50,943 bases of DNA from Eubacteriales bacterium. Its GTDB lineage: Bacteria > Bacillota > Clostridia > Peptostreptococcales > Anaerovoracaceae. The stretch is taken from contig JAQWFH010000010.1 in NCBI GenBank assembly GCA_028704515.1, forward strand, positions 1 to 50,943, written 5' to 3'. How positions within the stretch are numbered: position 1 is the stretch's first letter; each line of letters starts with the position of its first letter. The notes under the pieces are model-generated. The model did not search any database, had not been told where the DNA came from, and saw only the letters and a list, made by a program, of their open reading frames with translations. This document shows, piece by piece, positions 41,840-50,943 of this stretch. A program made the position numbers and the translations under genes.

Positions 41840-42925
41840 ATGAAAATATTACAGAGAAAAAAGGTGATCATCTCGGCGGGAATCGCAATATTTGTGATTG
41901 CGGTAATCATTGCTTTGGCTATGAATACGGGTGTCCCTGTGGAGACGGCCAAAACGGATATAGGCGAAACGGAAAAGATTTTAAAAGAAACAGGTACAGT
42001 GGAAGCCGTAAAATCCGTTACGATTGTTGCTAAAGGCCTTATGGAGGCAGGGGGGTTGACGGTTGAGGAAGGCGACGAAGTAAAAGCCGGAGATATATTG
42101 CTGGCTGACACGGGAGCGAGCGCGGCTTTGGATATCAAAAGCCAGCAGGCGCAGTTAGCCGGATTGCAGGTGGAATATAATACAGCGCGTCGGCAGGCAG
42201 ATGCAAATAAGTCTCTCTTTGATTCCGGGGCTATCAGCCGGTATGAATACGATGCTTCCGAATCGGCCGCCAAGCAACTTGGAGCACAGATAGAATCCGT
42301 AAGATATGCAATCCAAAGTCAAATCGAATCATCCGGGGCGGGCGGAATTACGGCCACTGTTGACGGCGTGATTACCGATATCTTTGTGAAGCAAGGAGAA
42401 ACGATACAAGCAGGATCGCCGTTATTTGAAATTACAGATTTGAGTGATATATATGTTAAGACGGAGGTTATTGCCGATGATGCAGATCGGATTCATGAGG
42501 GAAATACAGTCGGGATTTATAATAAAAATACCGGCCTGGATTATGCCGACGGCCTAGTAAAAAAAGTACATCTAAAAGTTGAAAATAAGATGTCTGATTT
42601 GGGTGTTAATCAGAAGAGAGTGACGGTTGAAATTTCATTGGGTTCATCAGTAGACATTCGTCTCGGCAGCGATGTGACTGTAGAAATCATTGCTGAGAAA
42701 AAGGGAAATGTACTGAGAGTTCCGGAAGCTGCAGTTTTTGAAAAGGAACAAAAAAATTACGTCTATGTAATTGAAGGAGGTAAAGCTACCCTTCGAGAAA
42801 TTATGATCGGCCTGGAAGGGGAACACTTCACTGAGATTGTCTCCGGCTTGACTAAAGGCGACTTAGTAATCATCTCACCCGGTGATGATGTTTCGGACGG
42901 CGTAAGGGTGAAAGTGGAACACTGA
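41840..42925 (+). CDS. Orphan efflux adaptor (HlyD/MacA-like membrane-fusion protein)
   Basis: A 361-residue protein with one N-terminal membrane helix (about 9-28), a lipoyl-like half-domain (MEAGGLTVEEGDEVKAGDIL near 68-87), a helical hairpin (about 95-160), the second lipoyl half (GVITDIFVKQGETIQAGSPL near 175-194), a beta-barrel and a C-terminal membrane-proximal domain with LRVPEAAVF near 294. This domain set fits MacA/YknX-type adaptors of MacB-like ABC exporters. No ABC partner lies on either side, so its transporter must be elsewhere. Two starts compete: ATG 41840 has GTGGAG only four bases upstream, while an ATG in another frame at 41821 has a better-spaced GAAAGG. Confidence 0.85.
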   Translation: MKILQRKKVIISAGIAIFVIAVIIALAMNTGVPVETAKTDIGETEKILKETGTVEAVKSVTIVAKGLMEAGGLTVEEGDEVKAGDILLADTGASAALDIKSQQAQLAGLQVEYNTARRQADANKSLFDSGAISRYEYDASESAAKQLGAQIESVRYAIQSQIESSGAGGITATVDGVITDIFVKQGETIQAGSPLFEITDLSDIYVKTEVIADDADRIHEGNTVGIYNKNTGLDYADGLVKKVHLKVENKMSDLGVNQKRVTVEISLGSSVDIRLGSDVTVEIIAEKKGNVLRVPEAAVFEKEQKNYVYVIEGGKATLREIMIGLEGEHFTEIVSGLTKGDLVIISPGDDVSDGVRVKVEH

Positions 42926-43000
42926 ATACAGGCAGGTTATATAGGACAATTAATTCTGAAATCTACAAATTTTGGTGAATTGAAAAAGTAAAATCGGATG

Positions 43001-43029
43001 TTGACATACTCGTTATAAGATGGTATATT
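43001..43029 (+). promoter_or_regulatory. Promoter of the pyrimidine operon
   Basis: A perfect TTGACA (43001-43006), 17 bases, then TATATT (43024-43029) with TG at 43021-43022 (extended -10). The leader of about 55 bases before pyrC is too short for a PyrR-type attenuator, and I see no terminator in it. Confidence 0.8.
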
Positions 43030-43089
43030 ATGTAGTTGAAAAATAAATCTTTAATTCGGTACTGTGAGACTGAAAAGGTTGGTGAAAAA

Positions 43090-44238
43090 ATGAAATATTT
43101 TAATTTGGACGAAAACGGATTCATAATCTTACCCGGTTTCGCAGATGTACATGTGCATTTGCGTGAGCCGGGTTTTTTTGTGAAAGAAACAATTAGAACC
43201 GGTACAATGGCAGCGGCAAGAGGCGGATATACCGCTATATGCTCTATGCCGAACGTCAAGCCATGCCCGGATGCACCGGGAAATCTGGCAATACAGCAAT
43301 CAATTATAGATGCTTACGCTAAGATAAAGGTATATCCCTACGGCACAATCACAATTGGACAAAAAGGTAAAGAGTTATCCCAAATGAAAGAAATGGCAGA
43401 TAAGGTAATTGCTTTTTCAGATGACGGCTTTGGTGTGCAAAGTCAAGAACTTATGGAAGCAGCTATGCGCAAGGCAAAATCCTTGGGCAAGATAATAGTG
43501 GCCCACTGCGAGGATAACACGCTGCTCCGAGGCGGGTATATCCATGACGGTGAATATGCGCGCACAAACGGTCATAAAGGCATTTGCAGTGAAAGTGAAT
43601 GGCGACAGATAGAAAGGGACATGAAATTAGTAGAGAGGACAGGATGTGCTTATCACGTGTGCCACATATCCACAAAGGAGGGTGTCCGGCTGATAAGACA
43701 GGCAAAAGCAAGAGGTCTTGATGTAACCTGTGAAACAGCGCCTCATTATTTAGTATTTACAGACATGGATATAAAAGAAGACGGTCGCTTCAAGATGAAT
43801 CCCCCTATAAGGACAAATTCGGACAGGCAGGCTCTAATAGAGGGGATTATTGACGGAACTATAGATATAATAGCTACAGACCATGCACCACATACCGCCG
43901 AGGAAAAGTCACGCGGGCTGCGCGACAGTCTTATGGGAGTGGTGGGCCTTGAAACTGCCTTCCCGATTCTTTACACAGCATTTGTCAAAAAAGGGATAAT
44001 TACGCTGGAGAAGCTTGTGGAATTGATGGCATTTAATCCAAGGAAGCGTTTCGGCATAGCTTTAGGCGAGCATGAAATAACCGCATTTGACCTTAATCAT
44101 GAATATATAATAGAGACGCGAGAATTTCTTTCAAAGGGTAAGAGTACACCTTTTGCCGGAATGAGCGTGTTCGGAAGATGCAAATACACAGAAATAGAAG
44201 GGAGAAGAGTATGGAAAGAAAATTTGACAGAAAAATAG
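43090..44238 (+). CDS. pyrC: Dihydroorotase
   Basis: PyrC cyclises carbamoyl aspartate to dihydroorotate, the third step of pyrimidine synthesis. The metal-binding motif DVHVHLREPG is near residues 19-28, AHCED near 138, CHVCHIS near 193 and ATDHAPH near 265-271, so all ligands of the zinc site are present. From ATG 43090 the protein has 382 residues, slightly shorter at the N-terminus than Bacillus PyrC. An upstream TTG at 43036 overlaps the expected transcript start. GGTTGGTG precedes the ATG. The operon starts here without pyrB, so aspartate carbamoyltransferase must be encoded elsewhere or beyond the right edge. Its end overlaps carA. Confidence 0.95.
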   Translation: MKYFNLDENGFIILPGFADVHVHLREPGFFVKETIRTGTMAAARGGYTAICSMPNVKPCPDAPGNLAIQQSIIDAYAKIKVYPYGTITIGQKGKELSQMKEMADKVIAFSDDGFGVQSQELMEAAMRKAKSLGKIIVAHCEDNTLLRGGYIHDGEYARTNGHKGICSESEWRQIERDMKLVERTGCAYHVCHISTKEGVRLIRQAKARGLDVTCETAPHYLVFTDMDIKEDGRFKMNPPIRTNSDRQALIEGIIDGTIDIIATDHAPHTAEEKSRGLRDSLMGVVGLETAFPILYTAFVKKGIITLEKLVELMAFNPRKRFGIALGEHEITAFDLNHEYIIETREFLSKGKSTPFAGMSVFGRCKYTEIEGRRVWKENLTEK

Positions 44239-45302
44239 TACTTGAGGATGGTAGCGAATATTATGGATACGGCTTTGGCAGCATGGATGAGGCGGTATGC
44301 GAAATTACTTTTAACACATCCCCGGTAGGATATCAAGAAATTATTTCGGATCCTTCTTATACAGATAAAATGGTAGTTATGGCTTATCCTCTTATCGGGA
44401 ATTATGGAATTGCCGATGATGACTTTGAAACAAAGGTGCCATCAATAGGAGGATTGATTGTAAGGGAGTACAACAATTCGCCATCGAACTTCAGGTATAC
44501 TAAGACATTATCGGAAATAATGGAAGAAAATCGAATCCCCGGGATCTCGGGTCTTGATACGAGAAAGCTCACGAGGAGCATCAGGGACAATGGAAGCTGT
44601 AAGGTGATGATAACTGACGCATCTACTCCCCACGAAAATGCCATGGCGACAATAAGGAGCACGAACATTTCAAATGATGGTGTTGCACGTGTCAGCTGCA
44701 AGAAAAAATGGTATTCAAGGACGGCTAATCCAAAATTCAATGTAGTTGCGATAGATTGTGGCATAAAGCTGAACATTATAAGATGTTTAAATGCGCGTAG
44801 CTGCAATGTAACGATAGTGCCATATAATACAGGGGCCGAGGAAATTGCTGCTATGAGACCGGACGGAATACTCATTTCAAACGGTCCGGGGAATCCCGAG
44901 TATGTAAAATCCACAATCGAGCTTGTACGCGAAATAAGAGGAAAATATCCGCTATTAGGTATCGGGCTCGGACATCAAATTATAGCCTTGGCATACGGAG
45001 CGGAGATATATAAGCTCAAGCAAGCACATGGCAATCATCCGGTAAGGAATCTGATGACGGGTAAAATAGAAATCACAAGTCAGAGCCATACCTATGTAGT
45101 AAAAAGCGATAGCCTAGAGGGAACGGGACTTACCGAAACACATATAAATGTACTCGATAATACAAACGAGGGTATCCAATCGGAAAAAGATATGCTTTTA
45201 AGTGTTCAATATCATCCTGAGAGCGCCCCCGGCCCCCAGGATAGCATGTATCTGTTCGATGAATTTATAACGCTTATGAAGGAGGCTAAGAACAATGCCT
45301 AA
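44211..45302 (+). CDS. carA: Carbamoyl phosphate synthase small subunit with missing catalytic cysteine
   Basis: CarA normally hydrolyses glutamine and passes ammonia to CarB. The 363-residue protein has the usual CarA-specific N-terminal domain ([11 protein letters not shown] near residues 39-49) and a class I glutaminase domain. The nucleophile motif, GxCLGHQ in the family, reads GIGLGHQ: residue 252 is Gly, codon GGG at 44964-44966. The other catalytic residues are kept (His and Glu in [10 protein letters not shown]). Glutamine-pocket positions corresponding to E. coli N311, G313 and F314 are S292, T294 and Y295. The gene is otherwise intact, overlaps pyrC by 28 bases and carB by 8. I infer a structural subunit without glutaminase activity, supporting ammonia-dependent synthesis. 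Confidence 0.95.
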   Translation: MERKFDRKIVLEDGSEYYGYGFGSMDEAVCEITFNTSPVGYQEIISDPSYTDKMVVMAYPLIGNYGIADDDFETKVPSIGGLIVREYNNSPSNFRYTKTLSEIMEENRIPGISGLDTRKLTRSIRDNGSCKVMITDASTPHENAMATIRSTNISNDGVARVSCKKKWYSRTANPKFNVVAIDCGIKLNIIRCLNARSCNVTIVPYNTGAEEIAAMRPDGILISNGPGNPEYVKSTIELVREIRGKYPLLGIGLGHQIIALAYGAEIYKLKQAHGNHPVRNLMTGKIEITSQSHTYVVKSDSLEGTGLTETHINVLDNTNEGIQSEKDMLLSVQYHPESAPGPQDSMYLFDEFITLMKEAKNNA

Positions 45303-48300
45303 AAGAACCGATATAAATAAAATACTTGTCATAGGCTCCGGCCCTATTGTCATCGGACAGGCCGCTGAATTTGACTACGCCGGTACACAAGCATGTCTGG
45401 CACTAAAAGAAGAAGGCTACGAAGTAGTTCTTATCAATTCAAACCCAGCAACGATAATGACGGATACATCTATAGCGGACAAGGTATATATGGAGCCGCT
45501 TACATTAGAATATGTGGCGAAAATATTGAGATATGAAAGACCTGATGCGATTATACCGGGTATAGGTGGGCAAACAGGGCTTAACCTTGCCATGCAGCTT
45601 GAAAAAAAGGGTATACTGGATGAATGCCAGGTTGAACTTCTTGGAACAACAAGCGCGAGCATAGAATGTGCAGAGGATAGACAATTGTTCAAACAGCTTT
45701 GTGAGCGTCTGGGAGAACCTGTATTGCCATCAGAAATTGCCAATTCAGAGGAAGAGGCGATACAAGCAGCCAAAAGAATAGGATATCCTGTCGTGCTGAG
45801 ACCTGCCTTCACGCTCGGAGGTACGGGGGGAGGCTTTGCCGATGATGAGGAAGAATTATCAGCAACGATAAAGAATGCTCTCAAACTTTCGCCTGTTCAC
45901 CAGGTTTTGATAGAAAAGAGCATAAAAGGATACAAAGAAATAGAATATGAGGTAATGCGAGATGCAAATGATACCGCTATAGCTATATGCAGTATGGAAA
46001 ATGTGGATCCTGTAGGAATTCATACAGGAGATTCCATAGTTGTGGCTCCGTGTCAAACTTTGACAAACAAGGAATATCATCTCCTTCGCGATAGCGCTCT
46101 TAAAATGATACGCGCCCTAAACATAGAGGGAGGCTGTAACGTACAATTTGCATTGGACCCGCAATCCTTCAATTACTACCTAATAGAGGTAAACCCCAGA
46201 GTATCGCGTTCCTCGGCGCTTGCCTCAAAGGCGAGCGGATATCCGATAGCTAGAGTTTCTGCAAAAATATCAATAGGGATGACCCTTGATGAAATAATGC
46301 TTGCAAATACTCAAGCGTGCTTTGAACCGGCTCTTGACTATGTAGTAACAAAGATGCCGAGACTTCCGTTTGATAAATTTGCTGATGCAAATAATCGCTT
46401 GAGCACTCAGATGAAAGCTACCGGGGAAGTAATGAGCATAGGAAGAACCTGTGAAGAAAGCTTGCTCAAGGCAGTTCGTTCGTTGGAAATAGGTGTGGAT
46501 CACATATATATGCCTAAATTTGATACTAGGTCGGATGAAAGCCTTCTGGAGTATATAAGGATGGGAACGGACGACAGAATATTTGCTATCGCTTGCTTGC
46601 TTAGAAGGGGTATTGACATAGGCATGATATGCGATGCTACTCAGATAGATATGTTGTTTTTAGAGAAATTTAAAAAGATAACAGACGCAGAGAAGATCAT
46701 AGAGAAAAATCCGAATTCGCTGAACATACTCATTTCTGCAAAGAAAATGGGGTTTTCGGATTCATATATAGCAAAGCTTTGGAATGTAAAAGAGGATGAT
46801 ATATTTGAGCTGCGCAAGAGGGAGAAAATATTCCCCGTCTATAAGATGATAGATACCTGCGCATCTGAATTCAAGAGTTATGTACCTTACTTTTATTCAA
46901 CGTATGAGGATGAAAATGAATCTATAGTCGGCAAAAAAAAGAAAATAATAGTTCTCGGCTCGGGCCCTATAAGGATAGGACAGGGCGTGGAATTTGACTA
47001 TTCGACGGTGCATGCCGTCAATACTATTAAAGAATTCAACTTCGAGGCGATAATAATTAACAATAATCCGGAAACTGTTTCGACGGATTATACGACAAGT
47101 GACAAACTCTATTTTGAGCCTCTTACAGTAGAGGATGTAATGAATATAATCGAGCTTGAACAGCCATATGGAGTAATAACCTCCTTCGGAGGGCAGACAG
47201 CTATCAACCTCGCCGCACCTTTAACAAAGAGGGGTGTCAATATTATAGGCACGGATATGGACGCGATACAAAAAGCAGAGAACAGAGATGTGTTCGAAAA
47301 GCTCCTTCATGACCTGAACATACCTCAGCCTAAAGGCAGAGCGGTCACGAATATAGAGGATGGCATCAAGACGGCGAAAGAGATAGGATATCCCGTATTG
47401 GTACGCCCAAGCTTTGTCCTTGGGGGACGCGCCATGCAGATTGTCGCAAATGAGGAGATGCTGTGCCATTACCTCAAAAATGCAGTAGAAGTTGACGAGG
47501 ACAAGCCTGTACTTGTCGATAAATATATAAAAGGTAAAGAGGTTGAAGTCGACGCCGTATGTGACGGAAAAGATGTTTTCATTCCTGGGATAATGGAGCT
47601 CATTGAGCGTACAGGTATACATTCGGGAGACAGCATAAGCGTCTATCCTCCTTTCAGTATATCGCAAAATGTAAAGGATAAGATTGTAGATTATACCGCA
47701 AAACTGGGCCTTGGAATAGGTATAATAGGATTGTTCAATATACAATTTATCGTAGATACCAATGAAGATGTTTTCATCATTGAAGTAAATCCGCGTTCCT
47801 CGAGAACAGTGCCTTTCTTATCAAAGGTGACGGGCTATAGCCTTGCGGATATAAGCACAAGGGCGATACTTGGCAAAAGCTTAAAACAGCAGGGTATAAC
47901 CGTTTCATACCCCGAAGAAAAGAAGCGTTGGTATGTAAAGGCACCGGCATTTTCATTCTCCAAGCTAAGTGGACTGGATGCATATCTTTCGCCTGAAATG
48001 AAATCGACGGGAGAGGCGATAGGCTATGATGATAAACTAAACAGGGCATTATACAAAGCATTACAAGCATCGGGAATGCAGATGATGAATTACGGCACTG
48101 TCTTTGCAACCATTGCAGATAGAGATAAAGAAGAAGCGTTGCCTTTGATAAAGAGATTTTACAACCTTGGATTTAATATAGAAGCAACCCAGGGAACCGC
48201 GGCATTCCTGAAGGAAAACGGAATAAGGACTCGGGTAAAGAAAAAAATATCAGAAGGAAGCGACGAGATTCTTGCTTCCATAAGGCAAGGCCATGTGAGC

Positions 48301-48474
48301 TATGTTTTAAATACAAGATATGAGAATTCGGCGGGAACACGCTCCGATGGGAATTATATAAGGGAATGTGCCGTTGAAAACAATGTCAATATATTCACCT
48401 CACTTGATACTGTCAGGGTACTTCTCGATGTTCTTGAGGATGTAACGCTATGTGTATCAACGATAGATTCATAG
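45295..48474 (+). CDS. carB: Carbamoyl phosphate synthase large subunit
   Basis: CarB makes carbamoyl phosphate from bicarbonate, ammonia and two ATP. The 1,059 residues hold two homologous halves, each starting with a GSGPIxIGQ motif ([18 protein letters not shown] near residues 13-30 and [18 protein letters not shown] near 556-573) and an ATP-grasp domain ([12 protein letters not shown] near 169, [12 protein letters not shown] near 704). [12 protein letters not shown] and [12 protein letters not shown] mark the metal sites. An allosteric MGS-like domain ends the protein (about 930-1059). Both halves look fully active, in contrast to the degenerate CarA. The start overlaps carA by eight bases, so the two subunits should be made in balance. 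Confidence 0.97.
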   Translation: MPKRTDINKILVIGSGPIVIGQAAEFDYAGTQACLALKEEGYEVVLINSNPATIMTDTSIADKVYMEPLTLEYVAKILRYERPDAIIPGIGGQTGLNLAMQLEKKGILDECQVELLGTTSASIECAEDRQLFKQLCERLGEPVLPSEIANSEEEAIQAAKRIGYPVVLRPAFTLGGTGGGFADDEEELSATIKNALKLSPVHQVLIEKSIKGYKEIEYEVMRDANDTAIAICSMENVDPVGIHTGDSIVVAPCQTLTNKEYHLLRDSALKMIRALNIEGGCNVQFALDPQSFNYYLIEVNPRVSRSSALASKASGYPIARVSAKISIGMTLDEIMLANTQACFEPALDYVVTKMPRLPFDKFADANNRLSTQMKATGEVMSIGRTCEESLLKAVRSLEIGVDHIYMPKFDTRSDESLLEYIRMGTDDRIFAIACLLRRGIDIGMICDATQIDMLFLEKFKKITDAEKIIEKNPNSLNILISAKKMGFSDSYIAKLWNVKEDDIFELRKREKIFPVYKMIDTCASEFKSYVPYFYSTYEDENESIVGKKKKIIVLGSGPIRIGQGVEFDYSTVHAVNTIKEFNFEAIIINNNPETVSTDYTTSDKLYFEPLTVEDVMNIIELEQPYGVITSFGGQTAINLAAPLTKRGVNIIGTDMDAIQKAENRDVFEKLLHDLNIPQPKGRAVTNIEDGIKTAKEIGYPVLVRPSFVLGGRAMQIVANEEMLCHYLKNAVEVDEDKPVLVDKYIKGKEVEVDAVCDGKDVFIPGIMELIERTGIHSGDSISVYPPFSISQNVKDKIVDYTAKLGLGIGIIGLFNIQFIVDTNEDVFIIEVNPRSSRTVPFLSKVTGYSLADISTRAILGKSLKQQGITVSYPEEKKRWYVKAPAFSFSKLSGLDAYLSPEMKSTGEAIGYDDKLNRALYKALQASGMQMMNYGTVFATIADRDKEEALPLIKRFYNLGFNIEATQGTAAFLKENGIRTRVKKKISEGSDEILASIRQGHVSYVLNTRYENSAGTRSDGNYIRECAVENNVNIFTSLDTVRVLLDVLEDVTLCVSTIDS

Positions 48475-48485
48475 GAGGAACTGAA

Positions 48486-49217
48486 TTGAAGCAATCGATA
48501 TATACGGTAGAAAGCAATAAATTAATAGCAAGTAATGTATATGAAATAGTTCTTAGCGGAGATGTCTCCTCAATCGTTTCTCCAGGGCAATTTGTGAACA
48601 TAAAGCTCGACGGCTTATTTTTGAGAAGACCTATTTCCGTAGCTGATTACAGTGCTGACAGTCTCACCTTGCTTATAAAAGTAATAGGAGAAGGAACAGA
48701 GGCTCTTGCTGCGATGAAAGAGGGAGAAAAGCTTGATTTGCTTACAGGACTCGGCAATGGCTTTGACCTAGGCAAGGGGTCAAAGTCCCCCCTTCTTATC
48801 GGAGGTGGGATAGGCTGTGCTCCGCTTTTCATGCTTTGCAAACAGCTATGTGATGGCGGTACTAAACCTACAGTTGTTCTTGGGTTTAATGATAAAAGCG
48901 AAATATTTTACGAGGAGCAATTTAAAAGCCTCACGCCAAATGTCATAATAACTACGGTAGACGGCAGCGGAGGAGTCAAGGGTTTTGCTACAGATGTGAT
49001 AGCGAATATCGATTACGACTACTTTTATACATGTGGTCCCGAGCCTATGATGAGGGCTGTATCAAAGGCTGTCGTAACGGATGGACAGTACAGCTTTGAA
49101 GAGCGCATGGGTTGCGGCTTTGGTGCATGCATGGGATGCTCCTGCAAGACAAAGACGGGAAGTAAAAGAATATGTAAGGAAGGCCCTATTTTAGAAAGCG
49201 GTGATATTATATGGTAA
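48486..49217 (+). CDS. pyrK: Dihydroorotate dehydrogenase electron-transfer subunit
   Basis: PyrK carries FAD and a 2Fe-2S cluster and passes electrons from dihydroorotate oxidation in PyrDB to NAD+. RRPIS near residue 44 is the FAD motif, and LLIGGGIGCAPLF near 100-112 is the nucleotide-binding loop. The cluster cysteines are in MGCGFGACMGCSC near 212-224, plus a fourth in RICKEGP. The start is probably TTG 48486 with AGGAGG nine bases upstream, overlapping the carB stop; it gives 243 residues. A longer in-frame ATG at 48450 lies inside carB and lacks a ribosome-binding site. The gene overlaps pyrD by seven bases. Confidence 0.94.
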   Translation: MKQSIYTVESNKLIASNVYEIVLSGDVSSIVSPGQFVNIKLDGLFLRRPISVADYSADSLTLLIKVIGEGTEALAAMKEGEKLDLLTGLGNGFDLGKGSKSPLLIGGGIGCAPLFMLCKQLCDGGTKPTVVLGFNDKSEIFYEEQFKSLTPNVIITTVDGSGGVKGFATDVIANIDYDYFYTCGPEPMMRAVSKAVVTDGQYSFEERMGCGFGACMGCSCKTKTGSKRICKEGPILESGDIIW

Positions 49218-50122
49218 ATACCAAAGTGAATTTGTGCGGAATAGAGATAGACAACCCTGTAATACCGGCAAGCGGCACATTTGGGTTTGGTTATGAATTT
49301 GCGGAGATTTACGACATAAATATACTCGGGACATTTTCCTTTAAAGGAACAACAAAGCAAGAGAGATTTGGGAATCCCACTCCTAGAATCGCCGAATGCA
49401 CGGCAGGCATGATAAATTCGATAGGGCTTCAAAATCCCGGAATTGATGCTGTAATAAAGGAAGAGCTGCCTAAGCTGAAGTCGTGCTTTCATAAGCCGGT
49501 AATGGCCAATGTCAGCGGCTTTTCTCTTGAGGAATATGCCTATGTTTGCGCTGCGCTTGATAAGGAGCCGCAAATCGGATGGATAGAGGTCAATATATCA
49601 TGCCCAAATGTAACAAAAGGCGGGATGGACTTTGGCACCTCTGAGGAGGCGGCTGCATCTGTGACAAAGGCGGTAAAGAAGGCTACAACAAAACCTGTCA
49701 TCATAAAGCTTTCGCCTAACGTGACGAATATAGCCTCTATTGCATCGGCTTGCGAAGCTGCCGGCGCTGATGGCATAAGCCTTATAAATACATTGCTCGG
49801 GATGAGAATAGATTTAAGAACTAAAAAACCTGTTATTGCAAATAAGATGGGAGGCTTCTCAGGTAGAGCTATATTTCCGGTTGCACTAAGAATGGTATAT
49901 CAGGTTAAGAAAGCTGTCAAAATTCCGATTGTTGGAATGGGCGGTATTTCTTCCGCAAGGGATGTTATTGAAATGATGCTCGCAGGAGCATGCGCAGTCC
50001 AGATCGGAGCAGAAAACCTTATTAATCCATTTGCTTGCAAAGAAATAATAGAGAGCCTTCCCGATGAAATGAATAAATGGGGAATCAAGGACATTTCGGA
50101 AATAGTAGGAGGTGCGCATTAA
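49211..50122 (+). CDS. pyrD: Dihydroorotate dehydrogenase B, catalytic subunit
   Basis: PyrDB oxidises dihydroorotate to orotate on FMN and works with PyrK. The 303-residue TIM barrel has PASGTFGFGYEF near residues 17-28, NSIGLQNPGID near 68-78 and the catalytic-cysteine loop VNISCPNVTKGG near 127-138 (Cys as base, marking class 1). GMGGISSARDVIEMMLAGA near 241-259 binds the FMN phosphate. The class 1B type is consistent with pyrK next to it and with an anaerobic, NAD-linked mode. The stop overlaps the pyrF start (TAATG). Confidence 0.96.
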   Translation: MVNTKVNLCGIEIDNPVIPASGTFGFGYEFAEIYDINILGTFSFKGTTKQERFGNPTPRIAECTAGMINSIGLQNPGIDAVIKEELPKLKSCFHKPVMANVSGFSLEEYAYVCAALDKEPQIGWIEVNISCPNVTKGGMDFGTSEEAAASVTKAVKKATTKPVIIKLSPNVTNIASIASACEAAGADGISLINTLLGMRIDLRTKKPVIANKMGGFSGRAIFPVALRMVYQVKKAVKIPIVGMGGISSARDVIEMMLAGACAVQIGAENLINPFACKEIIESLPDEMNKWGIKDISEIVGGAH

Positions 50123-50832
50123 TGCCAAAGGACGTAATAATAGCTTGCGATTTTTCCGGCAAGGAAGAGGCGCTGACATTTTTGGATAAATTTACAGGAG
50201 AAAGTCTTTTCGTTAAAGTCGGTATGGAGCTGTACTATGCAGAGGGACCGGAGATAATAAGAGAAATTAAAAAGAGGAATCACAAAATATTTCTCGATTT
50301 AAAGCTGCATGATATACCGAATACAGTTAAAAAAGCGATGAAAGCTCTTTCAAGGCTAGATATAGATATGTGCAATTTACATGCGGCGGGCGGCTCCGGT
50401 ATGATGAAGGCAGCTGTCGAAGGGCTTACGGCGGACGATGGCAGCAGACCTGTTCTGATAGCCGTTACTCAGCTTACCTCTACTGATGAGGATACGATGA
50501 AGAAGGAGCTGCTTATAGAAAGGCCCCTTGAAGAAGTTGTAATAAGCTATGCGCAAAACGCCAAAAGCTGCGGTCTTGACGGAATAGTTTGCTCTCCCTT
50601 AGAATCGAATATAGTGCATGCGGCATGCGGACATGAATTTTTAACCATTACGCCGGGAGTTCGCTTTGAAGATAGCGAGCGGGGGGATCAATCAAGAATT
50701 ACAACACCTGCCCGTGCGAGAGAGCTGGGCTCAGATTATATTGTAGTCGGGCGCCCGATAACTGCCGCTGCAGACCCGATAGCCGCCTATAGGCGTTGTA
50801 TGAAGGATTTCGTTGGAGATAGTGTCTACTAA
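50122..50832 (+). CDS. pyrF: Orotidine-5'-phosphate decarboxylase
   Basis: PyrF decarboxylates OMP to UMP, the last step of the pathway. The 236-residue protein begins KDVIIACDFS; the catalytic charged network is in FLDLKLHDIPNTV near residues 55-67 (Lys and Asp). TPGVRF near 180 and VVGRPIT near 210 form the phosphate-binding loops. It is the shorter, class I bacterial type. The start at ATG 50122 overlaps the pyrD stop by one base, with AGGAGG upstream. pyrE is not in the window and is expected downstream or elsewhere. Confidence 0.96.
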   Translation: MPKDVIIACDFSGKEEALTFLDKFTGESLFVKVGMELYYAEGPEIIREIKKRNHKIFLDLKLHDIPNTVKKAMKALSRLDIDMCNLHAAGGSGMMKAAVEGLTADDGSRPVLIAVTQLTSTDEDTMKKELLIERPLEEVVISYAQNAKSCGLDGIVCSPLESNIVHAACGHEFLTITPGVRFEDSERGDQSRITTPARARELGSDYIVVGRPITAAADPIAAYRRCMKDFVGDSVY

Positions 50833-50943
50833 CCTATGAAAAAACATAGCAAGCACCTTGAGAGCTGAATAACGAAGATAGGAACAAAAAAGAAGGGACT
50901 AGAAGCATTTATCCCACGGTCCGCTTGACAGTGAGCCTCCTCA
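50833..50943. other. Unassigned 3' edge, resembles an rRNA-operon spacer or leader RNA
   Basis: After pyrF there is no terminator with a T-run, only a short CTATG/CATAG hairpin (50834-50849). The next segment, CACCTTGAGAGCTGAATAACG (first 20 bases at about 50855-50874), resembles sequences near rRNA spacers in Gram-positives, and the last 50 bases can fold but contain no open frame. The edge cuts it off, so no firm call is possible. Confidence 0.25.

Noticed and set aside
43030..43089. A PyrR-binding attenuator before pyrC
   Set aside because: The leader is too short and contains no terminator/antiterminator pair.
47221..47745. A 174-codon - strand frame opposite carB
   Set aside because: It mirrors the conserved ATP-grasp region of CarB; no independent coding evidence.
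49025..49573. A 182-codon - strand frame opposite pyrK/pyrD
   Set aside because: It spans two real + strand genes with strong motifs and has no signals of its own.

Overview
The window comes from a low-GC, Gram-positive, anaerobic member of the Bacillota, most likely class Clostridia. The reasons are a PolC-type replicative polymerase, strong Shine-Dalgarno sequences, T-box and ZTP riboswitch control, an oxygen-sensitive pyruvate formate-lyase with its activase, the DXP isoprenoid pathway, and a PyrK/PyrDB-type dihydroorotate dehydrogenase. Almost every gene is on the + strand. The only convincing - strand gene is a small XRE regulator near 37.2 kb. Placement below class level is not supported by the sequence alone.

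Layout. 1-0.2 kb: the tail of an IS30-like transposase. 0.2-3.6 kb: a degenerate Fic-fold gene, murB with an unusual cysteine-rich insert, a PHP-family phosphoesterase and rapZ. 3.6-6.9 kb: ridA and an ABC export cassette (ATPase, permease, adaptor), sitting where yvcK is commonly found. 7.1-8.7 kb: whiA and a HAD phosphatase. 8.8-18.8 kb: the classic pyrH-frr-uppS-cdsA-dxr-rseP-ispG-polC run. 18.8-27.3 kb: the rimP-nusA-ylxR-ylxQ-infB-rbfA-nrnA-truB-ribF translation/transcription operon. 27.3-30.6 kb: a ZTP riboswitch followed by pflB and pflA, inserted before rpsO. 30.6-33.5 kb: rpsO (with a structured leader), pnp and a small membrane protein. 33.5-37 kb: a T-box leader and a class-2 ileS. 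37-42.9 kb: a mixed region with the XRE regulator diverging from rlmN, a small P-loop protein, a CoA-type Nudix hydrolase, a secreted CAP protein, an acetate/succinate transporter and an orphan efflux adaptor. 43-50.8 kb: a pyrimidine operon, pyrC-carA-carB-pyrK-pyrD-pyrF, in which most genes overlap or are tightly coupled.

How the genes work together. The housekeeping blocks make undecaprenyl carrier, phospholipid precursors and isoprenoids, and build the translation machinery. PflB/PflA make acetyl-CoA and formate; formate feeds 10-formyl-tetrahydrofolate, which explains a ZTP (AICAR triphosphate) sensor in front of them. The pyr operon leads from bicarbonate toward UMP, and pyrH upstream phosphorylates UMP.

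The most striking observations are in core enzymes that look textbook at first sight. The PolC subunit lacks the embedded 3'-5' exonuclease domain but keeps all the PHP metal ligands. The CarA glutaminase subunit has glycine in place of the nucleophilic cysteine, plus changed glutamine-pocket residues, predicting an ammonia-dependent carbamoyl phosphate synthetase. IleRS has the GIHH form of the HIGH motif, which is associated with mupirocin hyper-resistance. The first complete gene is a Fic pseudoenzyme. The XRE/rlmN intergenic region has a perfect 17-bp inverted repeat in which each arm contains an outward-facing extended -10 promoter.
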